The position numbers and the translations under genes are program-made. A stretch of 64,000 nucleotides of DNA, taken from NCBI RefSeq assembly GCF_000970205.1, contig NZ_CP009512.1:3162001-3226000 (forward strand), written 5' to 3'. Positions 29,344-38,673 of the stretch are shown here, one piece after another. Each line of letters opens with the position of its first letter. Position 1 is the first letter of the stretch. Below the pieces are notes generated by a model, which was not told the DNA's origin, made no database searches, and saw nothing but the letters and a program-made list of their open reading frames with translations. This DNA is from Methanosarcina mazei S-6 (GTDB taxonomy: Archaea; Halobacteriota; Methanosarcinia; Methanosarcinales; Methanosarcinaceae).

Positions 29344-29379
29344 CTTTCCAGATTTATCTACCCGTTAATTATTGGAAAG
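29344..29379 (-). promoter_or_regulatory. conserved 5' leader hairpin of the second PEF-CTERM gene
   Basis: This has the same 7-bp stem CTTTCCA/TGGAAAG as at 28070-28103, starting 13 bases upstream of the start codon, with a different 22-base loop. The flanking CCCCTAC next to the stem is also shared. The stem is conserved while the loop is not. Confidence 0.55.
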
Positions 29380-30113
29380 CTTTCAGCGACACATAAAATG
29401 CTTAATTTCAGGGTTCCTTAAATGTCAGGACTTTTTCGAAATATCAAGGTACTCGAATCGAGAGCCACGTCCTTAAAGTTTGAAAAATCAGGAGCCTTCT
29501 TACAAAGGCAACTCCTGGAATCAAACACAAAGGACCAGGGATATCCCGGAAAAGGATACTAATCATGAATAATTTATAACCAATTTTTAAATTAATCATT
29601 TTATAATGTCAACTGTTATATTAAATAATAAATATATAAGGATGTTCAGGCTAAATATATAAAATAAGAAGACCGCGGCCGATTAGAAAAATTAAAAGAT
29701 TAGAATATAAAAGAATTTTAGAGTTTAAATTTTTAATTTAGGCCATATATCATTATAGAAAGTCGCTTGATATACAACATATATATACATTTATATATCA
29801 AATTCGTCAGTCATAAAATTATAATCTGACATTAAAAGTAAATATAAAGAAATTCTGGACTTTTTTTACAAAAATGATAGTTCTGAAATTATAACTTATC
29901 ATTTATATGTTCCTTGGTGAGTATAATAGAAAAAATGAAAACTTCAAGAGTGAGTTGATACCTATAATAAAATAATAACTGAGTTTAGCGGCAATTTTAA
30001 AAATCAAATAATATGAATCAAATAATATAAATTTAAGGATGTAAAAAACATAGAAGAAAATAGTGTCAGTTGATCAAACTGGCATTGTACAGATTATCCA
30101 GCAAAGCAACCGC
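29380..30113. other. long upstream region of the second PEF-CTERM gene
   Basis: No coding frame is convincing. It holds conserved block copy 2 (29588-29672) and many AT-rich TATA-like stretches. The final 100 bases lie downstream of the DUF1616 gene and may hold its terminator. Confidence 0.5.
29588..29672 (-). repeat. conserved upstream block, copy 2 (PEF-CTERM genes)
   Basis: Partner of 28322-28403, with matching order of motifs and similar distance to the start codon of its gene. The two copies have diverged by scattered substitutions and small indels. Confidence 0.7.
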
Positions 30114-32537
30114 TCAGCCAGAATGGTCAACTATAAAAGTGGTGTTGCCTGTCATCTGTTCGGATTCCAGGTCATAACCATTTACCGATACTTTATGTTC
30201 TCCTTCGTTCAGTTCGGACTTAATTCTTGCTTTATAGTAGTAAGACCCGTCCGAGTATGTCAGATAGGTGACATTAACCGCTGGACTACCCGAGACTGAA
30301 ACTGAGGGTTTGGATTTTAAAGTGGTTGAGGGAGTAACGTTGATTTCCAGGTCTCCCTTATTTATGGTTCTGGGGGTAAGCTCAATTGTAAAGTTTGAAA
30401 TTGAGCGATCGACAAAGAGTTCATCGAGAGTGGAGACCGTATTTCCAAAGACATCCGTACACACAGCTTCTACTCTGAAGTAGTCTCCGTTCCTTGCAAT
30501 GTAATTACCCGTCCATGTAATGTTATCCGAAGTTGTCAGCTCGCAGGATTCGGACTCAAAACCGTCCCTTGTAACCAGGCATACTGCGGACTGGAGAGGC
30601 ACCGGATATGTTACATTAAAGGTTGTGGCAGTCTTGCAGGGGTTAGGGAAGATGTCCAGCATGACCCTGGGGGCGCCTGTGTAAATTTGAGTCCGGGCAT
30701 CAGGTTCCGGATGCTCAGGCTCTTCATTGCCTGCCCTATCAACAGCTCTTGAACGGAAGTAATAGGTCTGGTTATCCTTTCCGCTAAAGCTGGAAGAGTT
30801 ATCTGTTGTCTTTGAAATCCATGGCTCCCAGTTAACCCCGTCAGTGCTTGAGTCTATGGAATAATAAGCAATTCCAGAAAGGTCATCTGTCCCGTTCCAG
30901 GAAACCGTAAAGGTTTTGTTGTCCGTGAATGCCGGGAGCTCCAGCACACTTGAGGTTGGAGGTACGGTTTCGACAGTATTTGTCTCCGAAATATAAGCAG
31001 ATAGTTCTGAAAGAGGTTTAAAGGAAATTCTATCCCAGAAAACGTCAACAGGTACGATTTCACCCGGCATCTGCCTCAAACCGAATGAGAGGTTGTTCTC
31101 TCCTGCCTGAAGAGATACCGGAATTTCAAGGTGCTGCCACCCTTCCGCTTCGCTGACCCCGTCTGTCCACACGGTGTCTCCATTAACTGCAACGTATTTT
31201 AGCTGAGAGTCTTCCTTAGAAGTTAAGTTGAAGTTATCTATCACGTATGCCGAGAGCACAGCCATGGTGTCTTCATCACATGTTATATTTTGAGAGATTT
31301 CACCGGATTGCCCTGGCTGATCAAAAAGGCTTCCATTATAGGAGCTGCTTATTCTGTATGCGAGGGAGGAGTTTACTCCGGACCCACTTACATAAGAACC
31401 TGTTATATACTCAGTATTTGAAGTAAAGTTCCATATTTCTGAAGATTCCATCTCTCCATTTTTAATCACCGGAAGCGATGAGGCATCAGTGTACTTCTCA
31501 TCGACCAGATGAGTGAAGGTGTTATTATTATCCAAATAAAGATGGACAGACCTGTAAGAGAAATAATCCGGTTTCTCCTTAAAAAGAGCAAACTCAAGTT
31601 TGGACCTGTCATTTTTCAGGCTGTGACGCGTGTAAGTCAAATTCTTCTGCCATACCTCTCCGTCTTTCAAAGGAACATTAAGCTCCTGAATTACCTCCTC
31701 ATCGATTTTCATCTGGAGGATATAGTTTACACTCTGAAGCTCATGGTTTTCAATTCCTACTGTAACATTAACAGGAACATTGATGAAGCTCTCATCAGGA
31801 TAACCTTCGGCTTTTCCGTCGGGACCAAGGAGATAAAGCATGGTAAAAGTCTCCTTTTCCCGGGTCATCTTGGCGTATGCTAGCATTGCACTTGAGATAA
31901 TAATAGAGCCTATCAAAGCAATTACGAGAGCCTTTTCAATTTCCGGAGGCAGGGGCTTTTTTCTGGTATCAGCCCCTTTCCCTGTGATGGACGGGTACTT
32001 CAAACCCTTTGCTTTAACTTTGCTTTTTGACCTGTGAAAACGCCTGACTTCAACTGGAGAAGTCATTTCTTCAGGCTCTTCGGACTCTTCAGGCTCTTCA
32101 TCAACCTCATCAGACTGAATGGATTTTATGAATTCTTTTAATGAAAAAGAGAACTGCTCGCTTTCATCTTTTAATTTTCGTGTAAAAATTGCAAGAATAC
32201 TGAAGAAAGTCGTGATCCCAAGAATGGATATAACTATCGGGGCAGGGCGATAACCCCAGGGAAGCAGGCTTATTAAAAAGCCGTCAAAAACTGTAAGTAC
32301 AAGACTGAAGCCAACACTTAATGTAAAACGTTCTATCCCGCTGATTTCTTTATTACCAGGAAAGAGTGCGGATATAAAAGCATAACCGGGAACGAAAAAA
32401 AAGAGGGACAGCGCTACAGGAATTCTAAGAAATGTTTCATTGAATGGAGGAACAAGTACAAAAATAACTCCCAGACATGAAAGAATAGTAACTGCAAGCA
32501 AATCGTCTACAAAAACACATTTTTTTAAGTGTGGCAT
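30114..32537 (-). CDS. DUF1616 membrane protein with large extracellular beta-rich region
   Basis: An 807-residue protein. The N-terminal DUF1616 domain shows four membrane segments, at about 13-30, 37-57, 71-91 and 99-119. A charged cytoplasmic loop with Glu/Pro-rich EEPEESEEPEEM and basic stretches follows, then a fifth membrane segment near 200-222. The remaining 580 residues are external. They include a concanavalin-like stretch (about 330-500) and a fibronectin-III/Ig-like segment with PEPDARTQIYTG (about 540-615), then a final beta-rich domain. DUF1616 proteins occur beside archaeal glycosylation and polysaccharide genes, as here. Its precise role is unknown; surface-glycan anchoring or export is plausible. 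Confidence 0.8.
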   Translation of the reverse strand: MPHLKKCVFVDDLLAVTILSCLGVIFVLVPPFNETFLRIPVALSLFFFVPGYAFISALFPGNKEISGIERFTLSVGFSLVLTVFDGFLISLLPWGYRPAPIVISILGITTFFSILAIFTRKLKDESEQFSFSLKEFIKSIQSDEVDEEPEESEEPEEMTSPVEVRRFHRSKSKVKAKGLKYPSITGKGADTRKKPLPPEIEKALVIALIGSIIISSAMLAYAKMTREKETFTMLYLLGPDGKAEGYPDESFINVPVNVTVGIENHELQSVNYILQMKIDEEVIQELNVPLKDGEVWQKNLTYTRHSLKNDRSKLEFALFKEKPDYFSYRSVHLYLDNNNTFTHLVDEKYTDASSLPVIKNGEMESSEIWNFTSNTEYITGSYVSGSGVNSSLAYRISSSYNGSLFDQPGQSGEISQNITCDEDTMAVLSAYVIDNFNLTSKEDSQLKYVAVNGDTVWTDGVSEAEGWQHLEIPVSLQAGENNLSFGLRQMPGEIVPVDVFWDRISFKPLSELSAYISETNTVETVPPTSSVLELPAFTDNKTFTVSWNGTDDLSGIAYYSIDSSTDGVNWEPWISKTTDNSSSFSGKDNQTYYFRSRAVDRAGNEEPEHPEPDARTQIYTGAPRVMLDIFPNPCKTATTFNVTYPVPLQSAVCLVTRDGFESESCELTTSDNITWTGNYIARNGDYFRVEAVCTDVFGNTVSTLDELFVDRSISNFTIELTPRTINKGDLEINVTPSTTLKSKPSVSVSGSPAVNVTYLTYSDGSYYYKARIKSELNEGEHKVSVNGYDLESEQMTGNTTFIVDHSG

Positions 32538-33035
32538 TCTACTATGAAGTAATTCAACAAAAGATATAATATTTTCCCAATATTAAAAATATTTTTCCGA
32601 GACTTTATAACCCGGGAGCAAAAACCTGTGACCTGTAGTCTGACAAAGTATAAAAACCCGGATGATCAGAGTGAATAAATATTTGTGAGGATAGAAAGAC
32701 GGAGAAGTAAATGTAATTATTAAGTAACCTGAAGTGTATCGAGCCTTCATCCGGAGATTTCTATTCGAAAAGTATTTACTTTCTTGAGAATTACTGCCTA
32801 CAATTACATTATTAAGAAGACAGATATCACAGAGAAAGCCCCTTTAAAAAGTTAAGCTTTTTATTATTTCATCAATATTTTTGGTATAAGTAATTCAAAT
32901 AACAGATGAAAAATCTACATGTAAAAAACAAATCTACGTTTAAAAAATCTACATGTAAAAAACAAATCTACGTTTAAAAAATCTGCATTAAAAAACAAAT
33001 TTGCGTTAAAAAACAAAAAGCAGGGGGACATATAA
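32538..33035. other. divergent spacer between the DUF1616 and HtpX-like genes
   Basis: The genes diverge, so promoters for both must lie here. The half nearest HtpX holds a 34-bp tandem repeat (32909-33015). No gene or RNA was recognised. Confidence 0.5.
32909..33015. repeat. 34-bp tandem repeat upstream of the HtpX-like gene
   Basis: About three units, each with AATCTACATGTAAAAAACAA or a variant and then ATCTACGTTTAAA, repeat with a 34-base period (matching bases at 32915, 32949, 32983). The last copy has drifted. The array ends about 20 bases before the ATG, inside the untranslated leader. Confidence 0.85.
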
Positions 33036-34217
33036 ATGACCGGATCCGAAATGCCTGAATCTTTTAATTTTTCTTCAGCCCTCTCAGGCGAGGTTGCAAT
33101 AGAAATTATTTTGATTGTTGCAATAATTGCAATTTCAGGGTTCCTGCTGTATGCTTACATATATTTCTCAGGCAGCAAATGGATCCTCAGATGGTATGGA
33201 GCACAGAAGGTCAAGAGGAGCGAAAAACCTCTTCTTTACTCACTCCTTGAGGACCTTTCTTCCAGAGCAAAAATTAATCCCCCCGAAATATACAGTTTTG
33301 AGTCCAGAATTCCCTCAATATTTACAGTTGGTCACACAGGTAAATCTTCAATCGCTATTTCGACATCCATGCTGGAGATGTTTGGAGAACTGGAACTGGA
33401 AGCCCTGATGGCGCATGAGATCGGACACATACAAAATGGGGATGTGGGCAAAAATACGTTTATAGCACTTATTGCAGGCACAATAATGTCGTTTCCTAAC
33501 TTTGCAATGTGGTGCTCCATGCTCTCCGGTTTCGGACAGCCCGATGACCCTGCACCCAGGTTCTTCAGGTATATAGGAACTGCTATTGCCGCTCCGCCTG
33601 CAGCACTTCTCATACACCTCACAAACCCTGCCAGAAGAGAACTCGAAGCCGATGAAGTAGCAGTGAAATTAACAAAAAACCCTCAGGTCCTGGCAAAGAC
33701 GATAGAGTACCTTGAAAACTACATCCCCCTCCAGCCTGTATCCACCAGGTTTAACCCGGGCCATTTCCACCTTTTCAGCACACACACCCAGCAGGTGAGA
33801 GGATACCTGTCTATATTCATATCCCTATTCGACACTCACCCTGAAACCGGAGACAGAGTCGCACGCATCCTGAGCCATACAACTTACTCTAAAAACGAGA
33901 ATATCAGCAATAACTTCTCAAGAGTCCCAGGCTTTTTTGATGTGAAAAACTGGAGGCTTTCACTTGGTATAAGCTTTGTATCTTATATGGCTTTCCTGTT
34001 TGTGGTTATCGTGGGGGTCACGTTTGCAATCAAAGATTTCAATTTCCTTGTGAACGGAGGAATTGCCGCAGTATATACAGGTGCAGTCGTACTGCTTATC
34101 GGAGCTACTGCGAAACTCTCCAGAAGGAAGACTTATTTTAAAGGTCCTTCTCTAATTCGCAAAAGAATTATTTTGAACTCTGTACAGGCTTTCAAGCATT
34201 TGATGAAAAGAGAATAA
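33036..34217 (+). CDS. HtpX-like M48 zinc metalloprotease, membrane-bound
   Basis: This integral-membrane protease family degrades misfolded membrane proteins. The 393-residue protein has an N-terminal membrane segment (about 20-45). The active-site motif HEIGH lies at 127-131, and the third ligand Glu is within ELEADEVAVKLT (about 202-213). C-terminal membrane segments lie near 310-335 and 343-362. The ATG has GGGGGA upstream. It stands next to sortase, surface-protein and glycan genes, which may point to surface quality control. A precise substrate is unknown. Confidence 0.9.
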   Translation: MTGSEMPESFNFSSALSGEVAIEIILIVAIIAISGFLLYAYIYFSGSKWILRWYGAQKVKRSEKPLLYSLLEDLSSRAKINPPEIYSFESRIPSIFTVGHTGKSSIAISTSMLEMFGELELEALMAHEIGHIQNGDVGKNTFIALIAGTIMSFPNFAMWCSMLSGFGQPDDPAPRFFRYIGTAIAAPPAALLIHLTNPARRELEADEVAVKLTKNPQVLAKTIEYLENYIPLQPVSTRFNPGHFHLFSTHTQQVRGYLSIFISLFDTHPETGDRVARILSHTTYSKNENISNNFSRVPGFFDVKNWRLSLGISFVSYMAFLFVVIVGVTFAIKDFNFLVNGGIAAVYTGAVVLLIGATAKLSRRKTYFKGPSLIRKRIILNSVQAFKHLMKRE

Positions 34218-34422
34218 AGTCTATTCATTTCAACTCTAACCACCTGATCCATAGAAAAAAATCGGATCAGAAGGAAGAGAAGAAAAGCGAGATATTATAA
34301 GAAAAATACCTTGAGATAATCTTCTCAAGTAATGCATGTCAAATAATCAAGTAATATAATTATCAAATAAGAAAGAATGAATAAAACAAATAAGAAAGAA
34401 TGAATAAAAAACGCTGATTATT

Positions 34423-35259
34423 TCACCTTTTTAATTCTATAAAATACATTATACCTGCTGCAACACCTGCAAAAATAATCCAGCCTATATGTGTGTGTAC
34501 AAGCATCATCGTTTCCTCCCCGTAATAATAGGCAGTCAGGTAGAGGACAATTACCCTGAACAAATTAGATATGTAAGCGACAGCAACACAGAACCCGAGC
34601 ATCATAAAGGTCCTGTTAAAGTCCATTTTTTCAATTTGGCTGTACCCAAAAACGATTCCTATCAGAAGGAACATAGAGTACAGGCCCGAACAGGGACCCC
34701 CAATGACCATAGTCATTTCTTCAACACCACTGATCCTGACAGTTTCCGTAGCAATTACCTCAAGAGGAATCCCCATCAAGCCGATTATCTTTACAGTTGG
34801 AAGAAGTATCATATAATGGTCGAACTTGTGCAGGAAATCAATGTTAAGGAAAGCAAACATGGAATAGAAGATAAGGTAGAGCACAACAAAAACCGATGAG
34901 ATATACGCTCCGAACTTTGAGACGCGGGCGATCTGCGGGTTCTGGAGCTGGGTGCCGATTAAAGAGGCTCCGAAGAACAGAGTCATAACGTCCAGGGTCC
35001 CGAGTTCTCCGCTGTTTTTAAAGTTATAATAAAGGTCGGCTGAAACGATAAAAACTCCGATTACGAAATAGGTTTTCGATTTTTTCAACAGGCCGGAATC
35101 TCCCAGATGCTTGAAATTAATTTGTGTAAGCAAGAAAACGGAAATAAGGAAAAGAATAACTCCGACAGCAGTAGAGCCTTCGCTGACCTCAACTGCCATT
35201 CCTGTGAACAATGCAAGAACAAGTAAAATCAGAACCAGGTTTTTGTTTTCGCTGTCCAT
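34423..35259 (-). CDS. artC: archaeosortase C (PEF-CTERM-processing transpeptidase)
   Basis: This multipass membrane cysteine protease/transpeptidase of the exosortase/archaeosortase family is predicted to process PEF-CTERM tails and attach the protein to a membrane lipid. The chosen ATG at 35259 gives 278 residues; a GTG nine bases further upstream lies in the ribosome binding site. The catalytic triad is visible: Cys in IGGPCSGLYSM (about 190), Arg in YISNLFRV (about 235) and His in VHTHIGW (255 or 257). About eight membrane segments are apparent. Three PEF-CTERM substrates lie at 27527, 28806 and 44859. It is divergent from the polysaccharide operon starting at 35579. Confidence 0.93.
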   Translation of the reverse strand: MDSENKNLVLILLVLALFTGMAVEVSEGSTAVGVILFLISVFLLTQINFKHLGDSGLLKKSKTYFVIGVFIVSADLYYNFKNSGELGTLDVMTLFFGASLIGTQLQNPQIARVSKFGAYISSVFVVLYLIFYSMFAFLNIDFLHKFDHYMILLPTVKIIGLMGIPLEVIATETVRISGVEEMTMVIGGPCSGLYSMFLLIGIVFGYSQIEKMDFNRTFMMLGFCVAVAYISNLFRVIVLYLTAYYYGEETMMLVHTHIGWIIFAGVAAGIMYFIELKR

Positions 35260-35578
35260 TGTACCCACTCTTTACATGCATATATAATTGAGCAAATTAT
35301 TTAAAAACTTTTCTAAAAGTTTCAGGCAATCTCCCTGGCAACTATTATAAAAAAAATACAAAATAGTAAGAAATATATATTAAATGCACGACATTCTAAG
35401 CCAAAAAATAAATTCAGAAGATACCTTCGAATTTATCAGCCGGAATTACAAAAAATTCAGATATTAAAAAACCTATTCAGAATTATGAATACTTAAACTG
35501 AGGAAAAATTGAAAATAGATTCAAATGGACTGAAATTGAGAAAGGAACAAGGTTCAGGCCAAAAACGGGGGCGTCAAA
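35260..35578. other. divergent spacer between artC and the polysaccharide operon
   Basis: AT-rich. Candidate TATA motifs include AAATATATATTAAA near 35368-35381. It must hold a promoter on each strand. No gene was recognised. Confidence 0.5.
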
Positions 35579-36391
35579 GTGAGGGACTTTACTTTAACAA
35601 AATACGAAAGCCTGCTGCAGGCGATCAAAAAAACAAATTACTCTACCTGCACAGTACACGATTTTCTTAAAAACGAATCCGAAAACTGCATAATCCTCAG
35701 GCACGACGTCGACCGTGCAGTTAACAGGAACCTCGCTATGGCAAAACTTGAGCACAGATACGGAATAAAATCGACATATTATTTCCGCCATATCGAAGAG
35801 ACATTTAAACCCGAAATTATACGCCAGATGGCAAGAATGGGCCACGAGATCGGCTTTCATTATGAGGTTATGGATAAAGCAAACGGGGATATGGACAGGG
35901 CAATTGAAATCTTTAAAGAAGAACTTGAAGACCTCAGAAAAGCTACTGAAAAAGTTACCAAAATAAACACGGTATGCATGCATGGAAACCCTCTCAAACC
36001 GTGGTCAAACCGGGACCTGTGGAAGAAATATGATTTTAGGGATTTCGGGCTTATCGGGGAACCATACCTCTCAATTGACTATAATAAAGTCTTTTACCTT
36101 ACAGATACGGGGAGGACCTGGGCTGATTTAAAGATCAGAGTAAAGGATATAATTGATAACCCCGGAGCAAATGAAAAATCGGACCTGAGGTCAATTTCTT
36201 CTACTGATGATGTAATCCACCTGATTCAAACTGAAAAAATGTCCCAGATCTGCCTGCTTGTCCACCCTAACAGGTGGTGCGAAGACCTTGGCGGCTGGAC
36301 AAAAGAACTGCTGTTCCAGAACGTGAAAAATGTAGGGAAGGCAGGGATTGTGTGGTACAGAAATATTCAAAGAAAAGAAATAACTCACTGA
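35579..36391 (+). CDS. polysaccharide deacetylase-like protein, NodB fold
   Basis: This 270-residue protein shows RHDVDRA (about 39-45, the metal-binding Asp motif) and GHEIGFHYEV (about 89-98). The final third has HPNRWCEDLG. The family removes acetyl groups from N-acetylated polysaccharides, using metal-bound water. Bacterial PEP-CTERM loci carry a related deacetylase, which fits the neighbouring archaeosortase. The start is GTG. It is first in a plus-strand operon and is followed two bases after its stop by the FemAB-like gene. The substrate is unknown. Confidence 0.85.
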   Translation: MRDFTLTKYESLLQAIKKTNYSTCTVHDFLKNESENCIILRHDVDRAVNRNLAMAKLEHRYGIKSTYYFRHIEETFKPEIIRQMARMGHEIGFHYEVMDKANGDMDRAIEIFKEELEDLRKATEKVTKINTVCMHGNPLKPWSNRDLWKKYDFRDFGLIGEPYLSIDYNKVFYLTDTGRTWADLKIRVKDIIDNPGANEKSDLRSISSTDDVIHLIQTEKMSQICLLVHPNRWCEDLGGWTKELLFQNVKNVGKAGIVWYRNIQRKEITH

Positions 36392-36392
36392 T

Positions 36393-37466
36393 GTGGGACT
36401 GATGGATATAAAAGTAGAACTTTTATCAGAGAAAAATGAAGCAAAATGGGAAGAATTTGTATCGCTCCCGAATAATGCAGGGGTCTGGCATACTCTAAAG
36501 TGGAAAAGAATTATAGAAAAAGAGTATGGATTCAAGCCTTACTACTTACTGGCAATTGATGGAGCAGAAGTCTGCGGAATTCTTCCACTTTTTCAGGTTA
36601 AGAGCTTGATTACTGGAAATAGAATCGTTTCTCTGCCTTTTTCTTATAATTGCGGCCCGGTTGCGAACTCGGACGAATCTTACACTTTATTAGTTAATGA
36701 AGCACAGAAATTAACAGAAAAACTGAAGTGTGAATATCTGGAGTTGAAAATGGGAACATCACTCCCGGCTGACTCAATCGAACAGAACCAATTGATTGAA
36801 AGTAAGTTTTTTTACACGAGCGTGTTAAACCTCACATCGGATCCCGAAGTAATCTGGTTCAATATGGATGCCAGAAGGACAAAATGGGCAGTAAGGAAAG
36901 CTATAAGAGAAAACGTAAAAATACGAACGGAAACAAATCAAGAAGACATTCAGATACTACACGATTTAAAGGTCAAAACAAGACAAAAACATGGCTCACC
37001 TGCTCCTTCACTCCGGTTTTTTCAAAAAATAATGGAAGAATTCGGGCCAACAGATATTGTGAAACTATGGGTCGCTGAATATGATAACAGGATAGTTTCA
37101 GCTCTTATGTTTTACGCTTTTAAGGACACAGTAATGCCCGCATATATCGCTTCCGATGATGACTACAAATCCCATATGCCAAATAACCTGCTTTACTGGC
37201 AAGCAATAGAATGGGGATGTAAAAACGGTTACAAATACTTTGATTTTGGCAGGACGGAACCCGAGAATGAGACATTGCTGAAATTTAAAAGTAAATGGGG
37301 CTGCCAAAATTACAAGATCCCCTATTATTACTACCCCAAGCAACCGAAATTGCTTTCACAAAACAGGGATTCTTTCAAGGTTAATCTTGTAACTAATTGC
37401 TGGAAAAAAGCACCTGTTCCTTTGCTAAAAGTACTGGGACCTCATCTCCTAAAACATGTCGGATAA
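36393..37466 (+). CDS. FemAB/GNAT-type aminoacyl or acyl transferase
   Basis: This is a FemAB-related protein with tandem GNAT folds. The 357 residues show TLKWKRIIEKEYGFKPYYLLA near the N-terminus and DFGRTEPENETLLKFKSKWG near the C-terminus, the latter typical of the FemAB/BioF2-like clade. Bacterial PEP-CTERM loci encode related proteins. The reaction is unknown; transfer of an amino acid or acyl group onto a sugar or peptide is plausible. GTG at 36393 and ATG at 36402 are both possible starts; neither has a decisive ribosome binding site. It is in the deacetylase operon. Confidence 0.8.
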   Translation: MGLMDIKVELLSEKNEAKWEEFVSLPNNAGVWHTLKWKRIIEKEYGFKPYYLLAIDGAEVCGILPLFQVKSLITGNRIVSLPFSYNCGPVANSDESYTLLVNEAQKLTEKLKCEYLELKMGTSLPADSIEQNQLIESKFFYTSVLNLTSDPEVIWFNMDARRTKWAVRKAIRENVKIRTETNQEDIQILHDLKVKTRQKHGSPAPSLRFFQKIMEEFGPTDIVKLWVAEYDNRIVSALMFYAFKDTVMPAYIASDDDYKSHMPNNLLYWQAIEWGCKNGYKYFDFGRTEPENETLLKFKSKWGCQNYKIPYYYYPKQPKLLSQNRDSFKVNLVTNCWKKAPVPLLKVLGPHLLKHVG

Positions 37467-37490
37467 ATAAAATTAGCTCGGGTGTTTAAC

Positions 37491-38657
37491 ATGAGGCCAG
37501 ATCCTTACTTGATTCCACGATTCAACTTTGATTATACATTAACCGATTTCTCTATCAGTATTGGATCTCTTTTTAAAGGAGAATCTAACCTAGAGCCTTT
37601 ATACTCAACTTTCGGCCAGAAGGATTTTTTCTTTACGAACTATGGGCGGACAGCCCTTTATGTAATACTCAAATCGCTGCACTTGCCTCCAAAATCAAAA
37701 ATTGGTGTCCCACTATATTGCTGTACTGTAGTGTTTGATGCAATAATCAACGCCGGACACATCCCCAGATTTATTGATATAAATAACAATTATACAATGG
37801 ATCCGGAAGACCTGAAAAGTAAGATAGAGGATTTAAGTGCTGTTGTGGTTATCCATACCTTTGGCCGGCCTGCAGACATGGATTCAATAAAAAAAATAGC
37901 AGGAAGGACCCCTATTATAGAGGACTGTTCCCATTCCTTACTCAGTGAATACAAAGGGAAAATAACCGGCACAATAGGAGATATGGCAATTTTTAGCCTC
38001 GCAAAATATCTTTCTGCAGGAGGAGGGGGCTTACTAATTGTAAACAACAACTCCTTTACAGAAAATATTCAGGAAGAAATGAAGAATTTGCAGGAACCTT
38101 CTGCTTTAGATGAAATTCAGTACATTACTACAGCATATATGAGATCATTCTTTTACCACAAGCCATGGTTCGGACTTTTTGGCTTACCTATAGGCCTGAT
38201 GCTGGAAAACAAAGTTGACCTGATGACTAAAAAAAGTTCAAGGATGACAGCCGGCTACAAAACCTATACAGATATATCTTCAAAGAAATTGAGCAGCTTC
38301 AAAAATAAAGTTGAGATGCAGAGAAAGAACTCTTTTTTCCTGCTTGATAAATTGAAGGATAGTTCTTTAATTTTACCCCGTGAAGAAAAAAGCACATATT
38401 GTAATTATTATTTATTTCCTCTTATAGTGAAAAACCGTGATAAAACCTGTGAACACCTGCGAAAAAACGGAGTCGATACGACCAAACTTTTCAGCCAAAC
38501 TCCAGAAGTTGCAAAAGCTATTTACGATTACAAAGGCGATTGCCCCAGAACTGAGGAGATTTCAAAGAGCATAATTACCATACCAAATCACTATGTACTT
38601 AAGAAAAAAGAATTAGAAAAAGTGGCTGGAGTTATAACTGCCTGTCCGTATGTGTAA
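37491..38657 (+). CDS. DegT/DnrJ/EryC1-type sugar aminotransferase
   Basis: This PLP enzyme converts a keto-sugar nucleotide to the amino sugar. The 388 residues from ATG 37491 begin MRPDPYLIPRFNFDYT. A GGTG sits six bases upstream; the earlier GTG at 37482 lies inside that site. The PLP lysine is in FSLAKYLSAGGGG (about residue 172), and EDCSHSL carries the PLP-binding Asp (about 145). It shares the operon with a formyltransferase, so an N-formylated amino sugar is a reasonable product. Confidence 0.87.
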   Translation: MRPDPYLIPRFNFDYTLTDFSISIGSLFKGESNLEPLYSTFGQKDFFFTNYGRTALYVILKSLHLPPKSKIGVPLYCCTVVFDAIINAGHIPRFIDINNNYTMDPEDLKSKIEDLSAVVVIHTFGRPADMDSIKKIAGRTPIIEDCSHSLLSEYKGKITGTIGDMAIFSLAKYLSAGGGGLLIVNNNSFTENIQEEMKNLQEPSALDEIQYITTAYMRSFFYHKPWFGLFGLPIGLMLENKVDLMTKKSSRMTAGYKTYTDISSKKLSSFKNKVEMQRKNSFFLLDKLKDSSLILPREEKSTYCNYYLFPLIVKNRDKTCEHLRKNGVDTTKLFSQTPEVAKAIYDYKGDCPRTEEISKSIITIPNHYVLKKKELEKVAGVITACPYV

Positions 38658-38673
38658 AACTCAGGGGAATAGA

